A stretch of 64,000 bases of DNA from JAAYHG01 sp012735455 (GCA_050951365.1 JBMNIX010000014.1:1-64000); one strand, 5' to 3'; positions 20,204 through 28,898 are shown, numbered from the stretch's first letter. Notes: a model not told the origin generated them from the letters alone. Numbers and translations: made by a program.

Positions 20204-20400
20204 GATACAGTCCTCCTTTGCAACAAATATCCAACACTATAGGGTTTCAACGAAGAGGCGAGTTTTTCCTGCTGGTCTCAAACTGGATTGGCTCGATTTA
20301 CGGGCTCATTTTGTCTAATATTACAGGTAAACGGCAATTTGTGGCGAATAACGTAGGCAGTCTTTTGTTACCGTACCAAGACTTTTCTGGAGGACCAGAC

Positions 20401-21477
20401 ATGCGTGTACCATTGGCCGCAGTAAGCCCTGGAACGACTTTATCTCGACCTATTTACGGTGTAATGGGACAAATACTGCTGCGTGAAGGAGTAAAGCTCA
20501 CTGCTCGCTCTATCAGACGACTGCAGGAACTCGGAGTGTCCGCGGTTCACATTGACCTGGGCATACCTGAGCCAGAAGACCCCATTTCAGAGCACACCCG
20601 CTGTTATGCCCACCAAATGTTGGCCCAATTAGCATCCAATCTGCCAAACAAGGTACAAGTACGGGAAGTGGTGCAAAGCATTCTGGATGAAATCCTTGAA
20701 TCGGAAGCGATAATCCAAGGCATGAACAGCATCAGTACATATGATGGTTACACCTACACCCACTCGGTGGATGTGTGCATACTCGGGCTGGGGATCGGAG
20801 TGAAGCTGGGACTGACCCATAATCAACTGGTGGACCTGGGAACGGGCTGCCTACTCCACGATATTGGCAAGCTGAGTCTTCCTTCCATTATACTGAACAA
20901 GCCAGGACGCCTAACGGCTGATGAGTACGAGTTGGTTAAGACCCATCCTCAGCAGGGATACAACCTTATAGTGGCCAACCCGGACGTTTCTTCCCAAGCA
21001 GCACAAACAGTGCTTCAGCACCATGAGCGCTGGAATGGCAGCGGCTATCCCCTTGGGAAGTCACAACAAGAAATACATCCGTTTGCAGCTATCTGTGGTG
21101 TGGCTGATACTTACAGCGCCATGATAAGCAACCGCGTTTACCGCAAGGCGGTCCCATCCCACGAAAGCTACGAAATGCTGTTGGCATCAGGTGGAACCTG
21201 GTTTGATTTTAAGATAATCCAAGCCTTCGCCAAGTGCGTAGTGCCCTATCCTCCCGGGGCTTTGGTGGAACTCACCAATGGCCAAGCAGCGCTGGTGGTA
21301 CGCTCCAGCCCATCGCACCCTTATGTTCCTGTGGTACGAATAGTCGGCACGGATGTGACCCTCATGGAAGAAATCGACTTACAGGAGGCCAGGATTGGCA
21401 TTAGAGGCCTTTTGAGTGCAGCGGCCACCCGCAGGCTTCTAGGTAGTACCGAATATGCGTCTGCACTTGGGATATGA
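20401..21477 (+). CDS. HD-GYP domain protein (probable cyclic di-GMP phosphodiesterase)
   Basis: This is one of the few genuine plus-strand genes, 358 residues from ATG 20401 behind TGGAGGA. Residues 1-100 form a small N-terminal domain found in other HD-GYP proteins (GTTLSRPIYG, ILLREGVKLT). The HD-GYP domain follows: HSVDVCILGL, catalytic His153-Asp154 in LLHDIGKLSLP, HHERWNGSGYP at 207-217, and VADTYSAMISNRVYR. These residues are complete, so activity on cyclic di-GMP is plausible. A tail of about 90 residues follows. The gene stands where rpoB would be expected beyond rplL. Confidence 0.9.
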   Translation: MRVPLAAVSPGTTLSRPIYGVMGQILLREGVKLTARSIRRLQELGVSAVHIDLGIPEPEDPISEHTRCYAHQMLAQLASNLPNKVQVREVVQSILDEILESEAIIQGMNSISTYDGYTYTHSVDVCILGLGIGVKLGLTHNQLVDLGTGCLLHDIGKLSLPSIILNKPGRLTADEYELVKTHPQQGYNLIVANPDVSSQAAQTVLQHHERWNGSGYPLGKSQQEIHPFAAICGVADTYSAMISNRVYRKAVPSHESYEMLLASGGTWFDFKIIQAFAKCVVPYPPGALVELTNGQAALVVRSSPSHPYVPVVRIVGTDVTLMEEIDLQEARIGIRGLLSAAATRRLLGSTEYASALGI

Positions 21478-21480
21478 AAA

Positions 21481-21500
21481 GCCCGGGCAAATACCCGGGC
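21481..21500. terminator. Bidirectional terminator between HD-GYP gene and rplL
   Basis: The perfect seven-base stem GCCCGGG/CCCGGGC with a six-base loop sits four bases after the HD-GYP stop and 20 bases after rplL on the other strand. AT-rich sequence flanks both sides. It shows that the ribosomal operon ends after rplL. Confidence 0.75.
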
Positions 21501-21519
21501 ATTATCATTACTACTATGT

Positions 21520-21900
21520 CTACTTAATCTCCACTTCGGCACCGACTTCGGTGAGTTTGGCTTTAATGGCCTCGGCGTCCTCCTTGCTGACCTTCTCCTT
21601 GACTGGCTTGGGAGCACCGTCAACAAGGTCCTTCGCCTCTTTAAGGCCAAGACCGGTGATCTCGCGGACAACCTTGATAACCTGGATCTTCTTGTCGCCA
21701 ACACCTTTCAGGATAACATCGAACTCAGTCTGTTCTTCCTCGGCTGGCGCTGCAGCGGCGGCACCAGCAACAGGAGCAGCGGCCACAGCCACAGGAGCGG
21801 CAGCAGAAACACCAAATTCTTCCTCAAGGGCCTTAACCAGCTCGGAGAGCTCGAGAACGGTCATGCCTTTGATAACTTCAATGAGTTCCTCTTTCGTCAC
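21520..21900 (-). CDS. rplL: Ribosomal protein bL12 (L7/L12)
   Basis: The 126-residue protein has the N-terminal dimerisation helix (VIKGMTVLELSELVKALEE), the Ala-rich hinge and the C-terminal factor-binding domain (EKTEF-like start, KVVREITGLGLKEAKDLVD). It forms the flexible stalk that recruits EF-Tu and EF-G. It follows rplJ at 30 bases in the same transcript. In most bacteria rpoB follows; here a terminator and a convergent gene follow. Confidence 0.97.
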   Translation of the reverse strand: MTKEELIEVIKGMTVLELSELVKALEEEFGVSAAAPVAVAAAPVAGAAAAAPAEEEQTEFDVILKGVGDKKIQVIKVVREITGLGLKEAKDLVDGAPKPVKEKVSKEDAEAIKAKLTEVGAEVEIK

Positions 21901-21930
21901 TTTAGTTTCCCTCCTTGGATTTTTGGCACT

Positions 21931-22455
21931 CTAGGCCACTTCTTCTTTTTGCTTGCGGATTGCGTCCAGAACGTAAACCAGATTACGCTGCGGACCGCTG
22001 AGGACGGTAACCAAGCCCCGGATGGGTCCCTGGAGCACACCCAGGAGTTGTGCCACCAGCACCTCGCGCGGTGGCAGATCGGCCAAGGCCTTAACGCCCT
22101 CGGGACCGATAACCTTGTTGTCCAGCACACCGCCCTTGATCTCAAGGGCCTTGTGGGTCTTGGCAAACTCGCTCAGGATCTTGGCCGGAGCCACAGGGTC
22201 TTCGTAGGCAAAAGCCAAAGCAGTAGGACCAGGTAGGTAGGAATCTAAGTCGCTGCCAACAAAGTCTTGAACCGCTATACGGGTCAAAGTGTTCTTAGCC
22301 ACCTTAAACTCCAGTCCTGCCTCACGCATTTTACGCCTGAGCTCGGTGATCTCCGCCACTGTAAGACCGCGGTAGTCGGTGAGAATAACGGCTTTGGCCC
22401 GGCTGAATTTGTCTTTCAACTCGGCCACTATAGCCTCTTTTTCTGGTCTTGCCAT
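21931..22455 (-). CDS. rplJ: Ribosomal protein uL10
   Basis: This 174-residue stalk base protein opens MARPEKEAIVAELKDKFSRA and contains VILTDYRGLTVAEITELR, the rRNA-binding start of L10. The C-terminal helix (NLVYVLDAIRKQKEE) binds L7/L12 dimers. It also represses its own operon by binding the leader just upstream. Confidence 0.97.
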   Translation of the reverse strand: MARPEKEAIVAELKDKFSRAKAVILTDYRGLTVAEITELRRKMREAGLEFKVAKNTLTRIAVQDFVGSDLDSYLPGPTALAFAYEDPVAPAKILSEFAKTHKALEIKGGVLDNKVIGPEGVKALADLPPREVLVAQLLGVLQGPIRGLVTVLSGPQRNLVYVLDAIRKQKEEVA

Positions 22456-22623
22456 ACATTCACCTCCCTCCGCTGGGTATCAAAAAAGGAGCCTTTCCTA
22501 GACGTAGACAGGAAGGCCCCTTTGTTTTCTCAATCAGGGGTTCTCTTGCCTCGGCAGGCGGCCACAGCCTTTAAGCATTGCACCTGCTGTCTACAGCTAG
22601 GAATATTATTTTTTTCGCAGCGT
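22456..22623 (-). promoter_or_regulatory. Ribosomal L10 leader with attenuator hairpin
   Basis: The 168-base gap between rplA and rplJ carries a GC-rich element with CCGCCTGCCGAGGCAAGAG, resembling the L10 leader core. It is followed by an imperfect stem (AAAGGGGCCTTCCT with AGGAAAGGCTCCTTT, about 22488-22526) and a run of T. This fits the known autoregulatory leader bound by L10(L12)4. The fold was done by eye. Confidence 0.75.
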
Positions 22624-23328
22624 CTAATCCTGAGTCGGTACCAGAGGACGCAGCGGGTTAATACGAATGCCAGGCCCCATGCTGGTGGAAATGCTCACGC
22701 TCCTGACATACTGCCCTTTGGCGGCTGCTGGTTTAGCACGTATCACTGCATCCACAAGGGCATTGTAGTTCTCAACCAGCTGTTCCTTGGTAAAGGAGAA
22801 GCGGCCAATGGGTACGTGGACGATACTGGTCTTATCCACGCGATACTCAACCTTACCGCGCTGGATGTCTTTAACGGCCTGACCTACATCCATGGTGACG
22901 GTGCCAGCCTTGGGGTTCGGCATGAGGCCCTTGGGACCTAGAATGCGACCGAGTTTACCCACTATACCCATCATGTCGGGGCTGGCCACAGCAACGTCAA
23001 AATCGGTCCAGCCGCCCTGGATTTTTTCTGCAATGTCTTCAGCACCTACCATGTACGCGCCAGCGGCTTCGGCTTCCTTAGCCTTTTCGCCCTTGGCAAA
23101 AACAAGGACACGCACCTTTTTACCGGTGCCATGGGGCAGTACCACAGCACCGCGGACCTGCTGGTCGGCATGACGCGGGTCCACACCAAGGCGCATGGCT
23201 ACCTCAACTGTTTCATCAAACTTAGCAGGCGGGAATTGTTTTAGGATATCGAACGCTTCCTCAGCCTCGTAAATCCGGCCGCGTTCAAACTTAGCGGCTG
23301 CCTCGCGGTAACGCTTACCTCTCTTCAT
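22624..23328 (-). CDS. rplA: Ribosomal protein uL1
   Basis: This 234-residue protein starts MKRGKRYREAAAKFERG and keeps FDETVEVAMRLGVDPRHADQ and the PNPKAGTV rRNA-binding loop. It binds 23S rRNA at the E-site stalk and can repress the L11 operon. The length is standard. It is cotranscribed with rplK 68 bases upstream. Confidence 0.97.
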   Translation of the reverse strand: MKRGKRYREAAAKFERGRIYEAEEAFDILKQFPPAKFDETVEVAMRLGVDPRHADQQVRGAVVLPHGTGKKVRVLVFAKGEKAKEAEAAGAYMVGAEDIAEKIQGGWTDFDVAVASPDMMGIVGKLGRILGPKGLMPNPKAGTVTMDVGQAVKDIQRGKVEYRVDKTSIVHVPIGRFSFTKEQLVENYNALVDAVIRAKPAAAKGQYVRSVSISTSMGPGIRINPLRPLVPTQD

Positions 23329-23396
23329 TCTTGAAACCTCCTTGTGGTAATAACGGAGCGCTCCTTAAGGCTCCTCCCACGTAATAAGACTGCTTT

Positions 23397-23822
23397 CTAC
23401 TTCGTAATCTCAATGCCCATGCTACGGGCGGTACCAGCCACCATGCGCATGGCTGCTTCCACGCTTGCGGCGTTAAGGTCCTGCATCTTAAGCTCGGCGA
23501 TCTCGCGCACTTTGCTCTCGCTCACCTTGGCAACCTTCTTGCGGTTTGGTTCGCCTGAGCCACTTTCGATTCCGGCTGCCTTTTTCAGCAGCACCGCTGC
23601 TGGTGGGGTCTTACAAACAAAGGTAAAGGACCTGTCTTCGTAAATAGTGATCTCGGCTGGAATAATCATTCCAACCTGGTTGGCCGTACGAGCATTAAAG
23701 TCCTTGACAAAGGCCATAATGTTTACGCCGTGCTGGCCGAGGGCCGGGCCGACAGGTGGCGCCGGGGTGGCCTTACCGGCGGGTACTTGCAGCTTCACAA
23801 CAGCCATAACCTTTTTCGCCAT
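23397..23822 (-). CDS. rplK: Ribosomal protein uL11
   Basis: This 141-residue protein has the proline-rich LQVPAGKATPAPPVGPALGQ thiostrepton-binding region and a C-terminal rRNA-binding domain ending GTARSMGIEITK. It is part of the GTPase-associated centre. It lies 17 bases after nusG. Confidence 0.98.
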   Translation of the reverse strand: MAKKVMAVVKLQVPAGKATPAPPVGPALGQHGVNIMAFVKDFNARTANQVGMIIPAEITIYEDRSFTFVCKTPPAAVLLKKAAGIESGSGEPNRKKVAKVSESKVREIAELKMQDLNAASVEAAMRMVAGTARSMGIEITK

Positions 23823-23839
23823 ACTCGCACCTCCTATCC

Positions 23840-24397
23840 TTACAGCTTCTCCAGTTGCACGAAGTCTAGCTCGAGGGGTGTGTCGCGTCCAAAAAGGGAA
23901 ATGTTAACCTTAGCCTTACCCTTCTCCGGGTCGACCTCTTGCACGGTACCCATGAAACTTTCAAAAGGTCCGCTGGTTACACGAACAGTCTGACCGCGTT
24001 CGAGTTCTACGCGGGGTTTTGCATCTTCAATTCCCATTTGTCGGAGGATGGCATGTGCCTCGTAATCACGTAGCGGTACAGGTTTTGACCCTGGTCCAAC
24101 AAAACCAGTAACACCCGGTGTGTTGCGCACAACATACCAGGAGTCGTCGCTCATGATCATCTCCACCAGCACATAGCCAGGGAAGACCTTCTTTTTAGTT
24201 AGTTTCTTCTTACCATCCTTAATCTCGAGCTCGTCCTCCATAGGAACAAGCACGCGGAAAATCTTGTTCTGCATACCCATGGATTCCACGCGTTTCTCGA
24301 GATTGGTCTTCACCTTGTTCTCGTAGCCGGAGTACGTGTGAACCACGTACCACTTTTTTTCGTCTGCTTGGGAACTAACGGCCAAGGAACCCCCCAC
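23840..24397 (-). CDS. nusG: Transcription termination/antitermination factor NusG
   Basis: The NGN domain begins KKWYVVHTYSGYENKV and includes VFPGYVLVEMIMSDDSWYVVRNT and GVTGFVGPGSKP. The KOW domain contains GQTVRVTSGPFESFMGTVQEVDPEKGK. NusG binds RNA polymerase and links it to the ribosome or to pausing control. The GTG at 24397 touches its ribosome binding site, so a TTG 12 bases inside may be the true start, giving about 181 residues. It lies 13 bases after secE. Confidence 0.95.
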   Translation of the reverse strand: MGGSLAVSSQADEKKWYVVHTYSGYENKVKTNLEKRVESMGMQNKIFRVLVPMEDELEIKDGKKKLTKKKVFPGYVLVEMIMSDDSWYVVRNTPGVTGFVGPGSKPVPLRDYEAHAILRQMGIEDAKPRVELERGQTVRVTSGPFESFMGTVQEVDPEKGKAKVNISLFGRDTPLELDFVQLEKL

Positions 24398-24410
24398 CCT
24401 CCGGAACCAG

Positions 24411-24629
24411 CTACTTAATCAGCAGGAGTAGTAGCTGGGAGATAGCTGAGTCCACCACCCAAATCAGGGCTGAGACAATGAGAACTGATACAATCACTAC
24501 GCCAGTATACGAGACCACCTGCGGCCGGTTAGGCCAAATAACCTTACCCAGCTCCGCCCGAACCTCACGAAAGAAACGGGCCACTCTCTGGCCCCAGGCA
24601 GCCACTTTTTTGGTTACGGTTTCAGCCAT
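24411..24629 (-). CDS. secE: Protein translocase subunit SecE
   Basis: This small protein of 72 residues has an amphipathic RFFREVRAELGKVIWPNR segment and one C-terminal membrane helix (VVIVSVLIVSALIWVVDSAI). It is the essential SecE of the SecYEG channel, in its usual place between rpmG and nusG. Confidence 0.95.
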   Translation of the reverse strand: MAETVTKKVAAWGQRVARFFREVRAELGKVIWPNRPQVVSYTGVVIVSVLIVSALIWVVDSAISQLLLLLIK

Positions 24630-24661
24630 AGTTTCACACCCTCCGGGGCGACCTAGCCCCT

Positions 24662-24811
24662 CTACTTGGTTTCTCTGTGTACTGTGTGGTGCTTGCAGCT
24701 AGGGCAAAATTTCTTGATTTCCAACCGGCCTGTTGTGGTCTTCTTGTTCTTAGTGGTAGTATAATTCCGCTGCTTGCAGTCAGTGCAAGCCAGGGTAATT
24801 GTCACGCGCAT
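24662..24811 (-). CDS. rpmG: Ribosomal protein bL33
   Basis: This 49-residue gene starts MRVTITLACTDCKQRNYTTT and ends CPSCKHHTVHRETK. The two CxxC pairs make it the zinc-binding form of L33. The ATG at 24811 follows GGGGAGGTGTGAAGC. It heads the rpmG-secE-nusG-rplKAJL transcript. Confidence 0.95.
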   Translation of the reverse strand: MRVTITLACTDCKQRNYTTTKNKKTTTGRLEIKKFCPSCKHHTVHRETK

Positions 24812-24859
24812 GCTTCACACCTCCCCAGGTACTCTTCGCCTTCTAGCCATTACTGTTTC

Positions 24860-24889
24860 AATCTATCACAAGTGCCCAGTCCTTGTCAA
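24860..24889 (-). promoter_or_regulatory. Sigma-A promoter for rpmG-secE-nusG-rplKAJL
   Basis: TTGACA (24884-24889) is followed by 18 bases and TAGATT (24860-24865), or by 17 bases and ATAGAT. It lies about 50 bases before rpmG, downstream of the tuf terminator. Confidence 0.6.
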
Positions 24890-24901
24890 CAAGCCAGAAG
24901 A

Positions 24902-24925
24902 CCTGGGGAGGCTATGCTCCCCAGG
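24902..24925 (-). terminator. Terminator after tuf
   Basis: The perfect nine-base stem CCTGGGGAG/CTCCCCAGG with a six-base loop lies one base past the tuf stop codon. The downstream minus-strand sequence is only moderately T-rich. Confidence 0.65.
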
Positions 24926-24926
24926 C

Positions 24927-26129
24927 TTATTCGAAGATCTCCGAAACCACGCCCGCGCCCACGGTGCGACCGCCCTCGCGGATAGCAAAGCGCAGCCCGG
25001 TCTCAATGGCGATGGGGGTGATGAGCTCGATGTCCATGACGATGTTGTCGCCGGGCATCACCATCTCGACGCCCTCAGGCAACTTGATGTTGCCGGTAAC
25101 GTCGGTGGTACGGAAGTAGAACTGGGGCCGGTAACCGTTGAAGAACGGGGTGTGCCGTCCACCTTCTTCTTTGGTGAGAACGTAGACCTGACCCTTGAAC
25201 TTGGTGTGAGGACGAATGCTGCCGGGCTTGGCCAGGACCTGCCCACGCTCTACTTCTCTACGGTCAACGCCACGGAGAAGAACACCAATGTTGTCACCAG
25301 CAACGCCCTCGTCCAGGGTCTTGCGGAACATCTCAACACCGGTGACTACGACTTTGCGGGACTCGTCGGTGAGTCCTACGATCTCGACTTCATCGCCGGT
25401 CTTCACTTTACCGCGCTCAACACGGCCTGTAACCACGGTGCCACGACCGGTGATGGTGAAGACGTCCTCAATGGGCATGAGATAGGGCTTGTCGGTGTCG
25501 CGCTCAGGGGTGGGTATATACTCGTCTACTGCGTCCATGAGTTCCCAGATGGACTTGCACTCGGGGCAGTCGCGGCTGCCGCAGCCACACTCAAGGGCCT
25601 TTAGGGCGGAACCGGTGATCACTGGGATCTCGTCGCCAGGGAACTCGTACTCGCTGAGAAGATCGCGTACTTCCATCTCTACGAGCTCGAGAAGCTCGGG
25701 ATCATCCACCTGATCAGCCTTGTTGAGGTAGACAACGATGTAAGGCACGCCCACCTGCCGAGCCAAGAGTATGTGCTCGCGGGTCTGGGGCATGGGACCG
25801 TCCGCCGCGGAAACCACAAGGATAGCACCGTCCATCTGGGCGGCACCGGTGATCATGTTCTTTACGTAGTCGGCGTGACCCGGGCAGTCCACGTGGGCAT
25901 AGTGCCGATTCTCGGTTTCGTACTCTACGTGGGAGGTGGCAATGGTGATACCACGGGCGCGCTCTTCTGGCGCTTTGTCAATCTGGGCATAGTCGATAAA
26001 ATTTGAGAGCCCGGCGTTGGCCAAAACTTTCGTGATGGCCGCCGTTAAGGTGGTCTTGCCGTGGTCAACGTGGCCAATGGTACCAATGTTTACGTGGGGT
26101 TTAGTGCGCTCGTACTTCTTCTTCGCCAT
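24927..26129 (-). CDS. tuf: Elongation factor Tu
   Basis: This 400-residue GTPase delivers aminoacyl-tRNA to the ribosome. Motifs visible are GHVDHGKT (19-26), the switch I RGITI, DCPGHADYVKNM and NKADQVDD, then domains 2 and 3. ALECGCGSRDCPECK is a Cys-rich insertion in the G domain, about residues 178-195, of a kind seen in some clostridial EF-Tu. It has its own terminator and lies upstream of rpmG. The 177 bases before it hold a TATACT -10-like box without a well-spaced -35. Confidence 0.98.
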   Translation of the reverse strand: MAKKKYERTKPHVNIGTIGHVDHGKTTLTAAITKVLANAGLSNFIDYAQIDKAPEERARGITIATSHVEYETENRHYAHVDCPGHADYVKNMITGAAQMDGAILVVSAADGPMPQTREHILLARQVGVPYIVVYLNKADQVDDPELLELVEMEVRDLLSEYEFPGDEIPVITGSALKALECGCGSRDCPECKSIWELMDAVDEYIPTPERDTDKPYLMPIEDVFTITGRGTVVTGRVERGKVKTGDEVEIVGLTDESRKVVVTGVEMFRKTLDEGVAGDNIGVLLRGVDRREVERGQVLAKPGSIRPHTKFKGQVYVLTKEEGGRHTPFFNGYRPQFYFRTTDVTGNIKLPEGVEMVMPGDNIVMDIELITPIAIETGLRFAIREGGRTVGAGVVSEIFE

Positions 26130-26306
26130 GTTCTTCTCTCCTCCTTACCAGGCTGAAAGCCTCTCTGGCCGTGGTTTGGGCCAGTTAATGTCCGAGGGTA
26201 GAGTTCTACAGGGCCCGTCCTTTTTCCTCTTAAGTATACCCGCAAATTCCCAAAAATAATAGCAATGTTTTCCTTTCAGCAGGGCCAAACCAGGGCAACC
26301 TGCGCT

Positions 26307-27440
26307 CTAGGCTGTTACCACGGTATTGCGTCCGGCAGCCTTTCCCCGGTACAGAGCAGCATCGGCGGCTGCGATGAGGCCTTCCCCAGTGGCACCGTGG
26401 ACAGGAAAGCATGATACACCAACGCTAATGGTGATATTCACGGCTTCCCCAGTATCGTCCAGCACAAGGGCCTCGTTTTCAATCTGGCTGCGCAGCCGCT
26501 CCAATGCGTTGTACGCTTCGCACAGGGGCGTGCCGGGCATCAGGAGCACAAACTCGTCTCCCCATAAGCACTTGGGCAACCTTGCCTGCATCCGCCCAAA
26601 CAGGTGGGAGATTAGGTTCAATGGCCAACTCTAGGCTGTGCCGGTCGCTGCGTCCTTGGTAAGTAGCGACAGTATCATTAATAAGGGGAACTAGGTTCAC
26701 CTTTTCCTGGTCCAGACTGATGCGGCCGGATTCAATCCGCTGAAGATCAAGAAAGTCGTTAAGCAGGGTTGTTAGGCGCACTGATTCGCGGTGGATTGTC
26801 TCAAGGCACCGGCGTGCTTTGTCACCTTCAGGCGGCCGGTAGAGCAACAATTCGGCAAGCCCCAGAATGCTGGCCATGGGTGTGCGCAGCTCGTGGCTTA
26901 CGGTATTGATAATTTCAGACTTGAATCGGTTTAGCTCCTGCAGTTTTTCCAGGGCCTGTGTAGTCTTGACGTGCTCAGAAGCGTTCTGCAGGGCCACAGC
27001 AGCCTGATTACTCAGCGCCTCCAGAAGCTGCAGTTCGTCTTGAGAAAACTCGGCTCTCTGCAAGCGCCCAAGGGAGATAACCCCGAGCAGTTGATCCTGA
27101 AAAACAAGGGGCAGGTGAATCTCACTGGCGGCACTCGCATCGCCAGATACACTACGTGATACTAATTCACCGCAACCGTGGTTTACTACCACCGTCCTTC
27201 GTTCAGCCGCTGCCCGGCCTGCCAGGCCTTCTTTCAGCTTCAGGGAGGCAGCATCAGCCCTGGCACTGAGCCCTGATGACACCTCAAGCCGTAATACTTG
27301 CTCCTCTGGGTTGTAGAGGAATATTGCCGTGCACAAAAAATACACCCCCGGCCGCCGCGCGGTAAGAGGTGCAAGATGCTGACTCGGTATTCCTTTGGCA
27401 CTAATTCTCTGGTTCCTGCAGGGCCCTGACCGGCCGTTCC
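26307..27440 (-). pseudogene. Sensor histidine kinase fragment fused out of frame to a GGDEF fragment
   Basis: The 5' part (from about 27440) encodes a GAF domain (LKEGLAGRAAAERRTVVVN, LPLVFQDQLLGVISLGR) and a HisKA dimerisation domain with the phospho-acceptor His in TVSHELRTPMASILG. It then enters the ATPase domain up to WADAGKVAQVL. There it stops being a kinase: in another frame the sequence runs WGDEFVLLMPGTPLCEAY to AADAALYRGKAAGRNTV, the second half of a diguanylate cyclase. Most of the ATPase and the first half of GGDEF are missing. The kinase N-terminus is also lost where it overlaps the DMT gene. Two genes collapsed by deletion explain this best. Confidence 0.8.
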
Positions 27441-28321
27441 TCCTGGGAACCGCCGCGGTTGACTGTGACAATACCCAGGGCAACCAGTAGCAAACCTACA
27501 AGTAGATTGAGAGTCAACGGCTCCCCTAACAATAGGGCGCTTGAGAGCACTCCGAAAACTGGAACCAGGAAGAGGTAAACACTGGTCTGGCTGGCTGCAT
27601 ACCGGATTTGAATACTGAAAAGGGCGGTAAAAGCAAAGGCAGAAGACAGTAAGGCTGCAAATAACAACGTCCCCATTCCAGGTATGGTCCAGGACAGGGG
27701 CCAACCTTTTTCGATTGCGGCAGCTACTGCTAAGAGAAGCAAGGATCCATAGAGCATTTGGTAAGCATTGACAACCAGCTTGTCATGGTTCCTGAAGGCC
27801 GCCTTAAGATAAACACTGGCCAGCGCCCAACTCATGGCTCCGCAGAGGATTATGGCTATGCCTAAGAGTTCTGGCGGGTTAAGCCCTCCCCGCCAAGGCT
27901 CCAACACCACAACCAGGCCGGTAAAGCCAAGAACAAGGCCTCTTACTTGCTTCCAGGTTAGGGCCTCTCTGAGAAACACAGCGGCAAAAAACGTGTAAAA
28001 GAAGGGGTAACTATACTGCACCACAGAAGATATGCTGCCCTTAACAAGGCTCACGCCCATGAGAAGGGCGCCCCCCATAATGGCTGTCTGCAGTAGGCCT
28101 AGAAGAACAAGCGGCCCCAAGTCTGCCTTCTCATGCCAAAAGCGATCCTGACGCTTAATTGCCAGCGGTAACAGGCAGAGAGCACCAAGGAAAAACCGCC
28201 ACGCTCCGAAGGTGAGGGGCGGTGTATAGACCACCCCAATCTTCATGACTGGAAAGGTAACGCCCCAAACTAAAGTAACAAGAAGCAAGATATAAATGTG
28301 TTTCGCTTGCAAGAAATCCAC
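27401..28321 (-). CDS. EamA/DMT family transporter
   Basis: This 306-residue membrane protein has about ten hydrophobic helices and two EamA repeats. The first begins LLLVTLVWGVTFPVMKIG, the second LLGIAIILCGAMSWALASVY, with LGFTGLVVVLEPW ending repeat one. The family exports metabolites such as amino acids; the substrate is not predictable. The polar C-terminal tail overlaps the kinase remnant. It stands alone between the tRNA terminator and that scar. Confidence 0.85.
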   Translation of the reverse strand: MDFLQAKHIYILLLVTLVWGVTFPVMKIGVVYTPPLTFGAWRFFLGALCLLPLAIKRQDRFWHEKADLGPLVLLGLLQTAIMGGALLMGVSLVKGSISSVVQYSYPFFYTFFAAVFLREALTWKQVRGLVLGFTGLVVVLEPWRGGLNPPELLGIAIILCGAMSWALASVYLKAAFRNHDKLVVNAYQMLYGSLLLLAVAAAIEKGWPLSWTIPGMGTLLFAALLSSAFAFTALFSIQIRYAASQTSVYLFLVPVFGVLSSALLLGEPLTLNLLVGLLLVALGIVTVNRGGSQEERPVRALQEPEN

Positions 28322-28430
28322 CCCTCACCCTCAGCTCTACCGGCAAACTACGGCACCAGATTATAAACCTGGTTGCATTACAATTGCATTACTTTGAGGT
28401 ATCTAGGGTCACGCATAGAGCAATAAAAAA

Positions 28431-28449
28431 CCCCGCAACCGTTGCGGGG
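28431..28449 (-). terminator. Terminator of four-tRNA transcript
   Basis: The stem CCCCGCAAC/GTTGCGGGG with almost no loop is followed on the minus strand by TTTTTTATT, a clear rho-independent terminator. Confidence 0.85.
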
Positions 28450-28462
28450 ATTTGTTTTTCGC

Positions 28463-28538
28463 TGGAGCCCATGACCGGGATTGAACCGGTGACCTCCGCC
28501 TTACCAAGGCGACGCTCTACCTACTGAGCTACATGGGC
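28463..28538 (-). tRNA. tRNA-Thr (GGT)
   Basis: A complete cloverleaf of 76 bases: acceptor GCCCATG/CATGGGC, anticodon loop TTGGTAA, GGTTCAATC in the T arm, and CCA encoded. It is the last of four tRNAs in one transcript. Confidence 0.95.
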
Positions 28539-28541
28539 GCT

Positions 28542-28618
<77 letters not shown>

Positions 28619-28627
28619 TCATTTTTT

Positions 28628-28713
28628 TGGTGGAGAGGGGTGGATTCGAACCACCGAAGGCGTCGCCAACAGATTTACAGTCTGCCCCCTTTGGCCAGCT
28701 CGGGAACCTCTCC
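28628..28713 (-). tRNA. tRNA-Tyr (GTA)
   Basis: 86 bases with a long variable arm (TTGGCGACGCCTTC region), anticodon stem-loop CAGACTGTAAATCTG, and CCA encoded. The long arm and GTA anticodon identify tRNA-Tyr. Confidence 0.95.
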
Positions 28714-28771
28714 ACATGTGACGAACAATGTTAGTATATCACAAAGGCACAGTTCTGTCCAGTTCATGTTT

Positions 28772-28847
28772 TGGAGCCGACGATGGGACTCGAACCCGCA
28801 ACCTGCTGATTACAAATCAGCTGCTCTGCCAGTTGAGCTACGTCGGC
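28772..28847 (-). tRNA. tRNA-Thr (TGT)
   Basis: 76 bases with acceptor GCCGACG/CGTCGGC, anticodon loop TTTGTAA, and CCA encoded. It is the first gene of the four-tRNA transcript, whose promoter lies just upstream. Confidence 0.95.
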
Positions 28848-28869
28848 TCACAAATCATTAGCACCTATT

Positions 28870-28898
28870 ATCATAAACCCGACTGAAGCTAAAGTCAA
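28870..28898 (-). promoter_or_regulatory. Sigma-A promoter for tRNA cluster
   Basis: TTGACT (28893-28898), 17 bases, TATGAT (28870-28875), about 22 bases before tRNA-Thr(TGT). Confidence 0.75.

Noticed and set aside
24774..25604. A 276-codon plus-strand frame across tuf
   Set aside because: It is the complement of tuf, which is highly conserved; no independent start site or family match.
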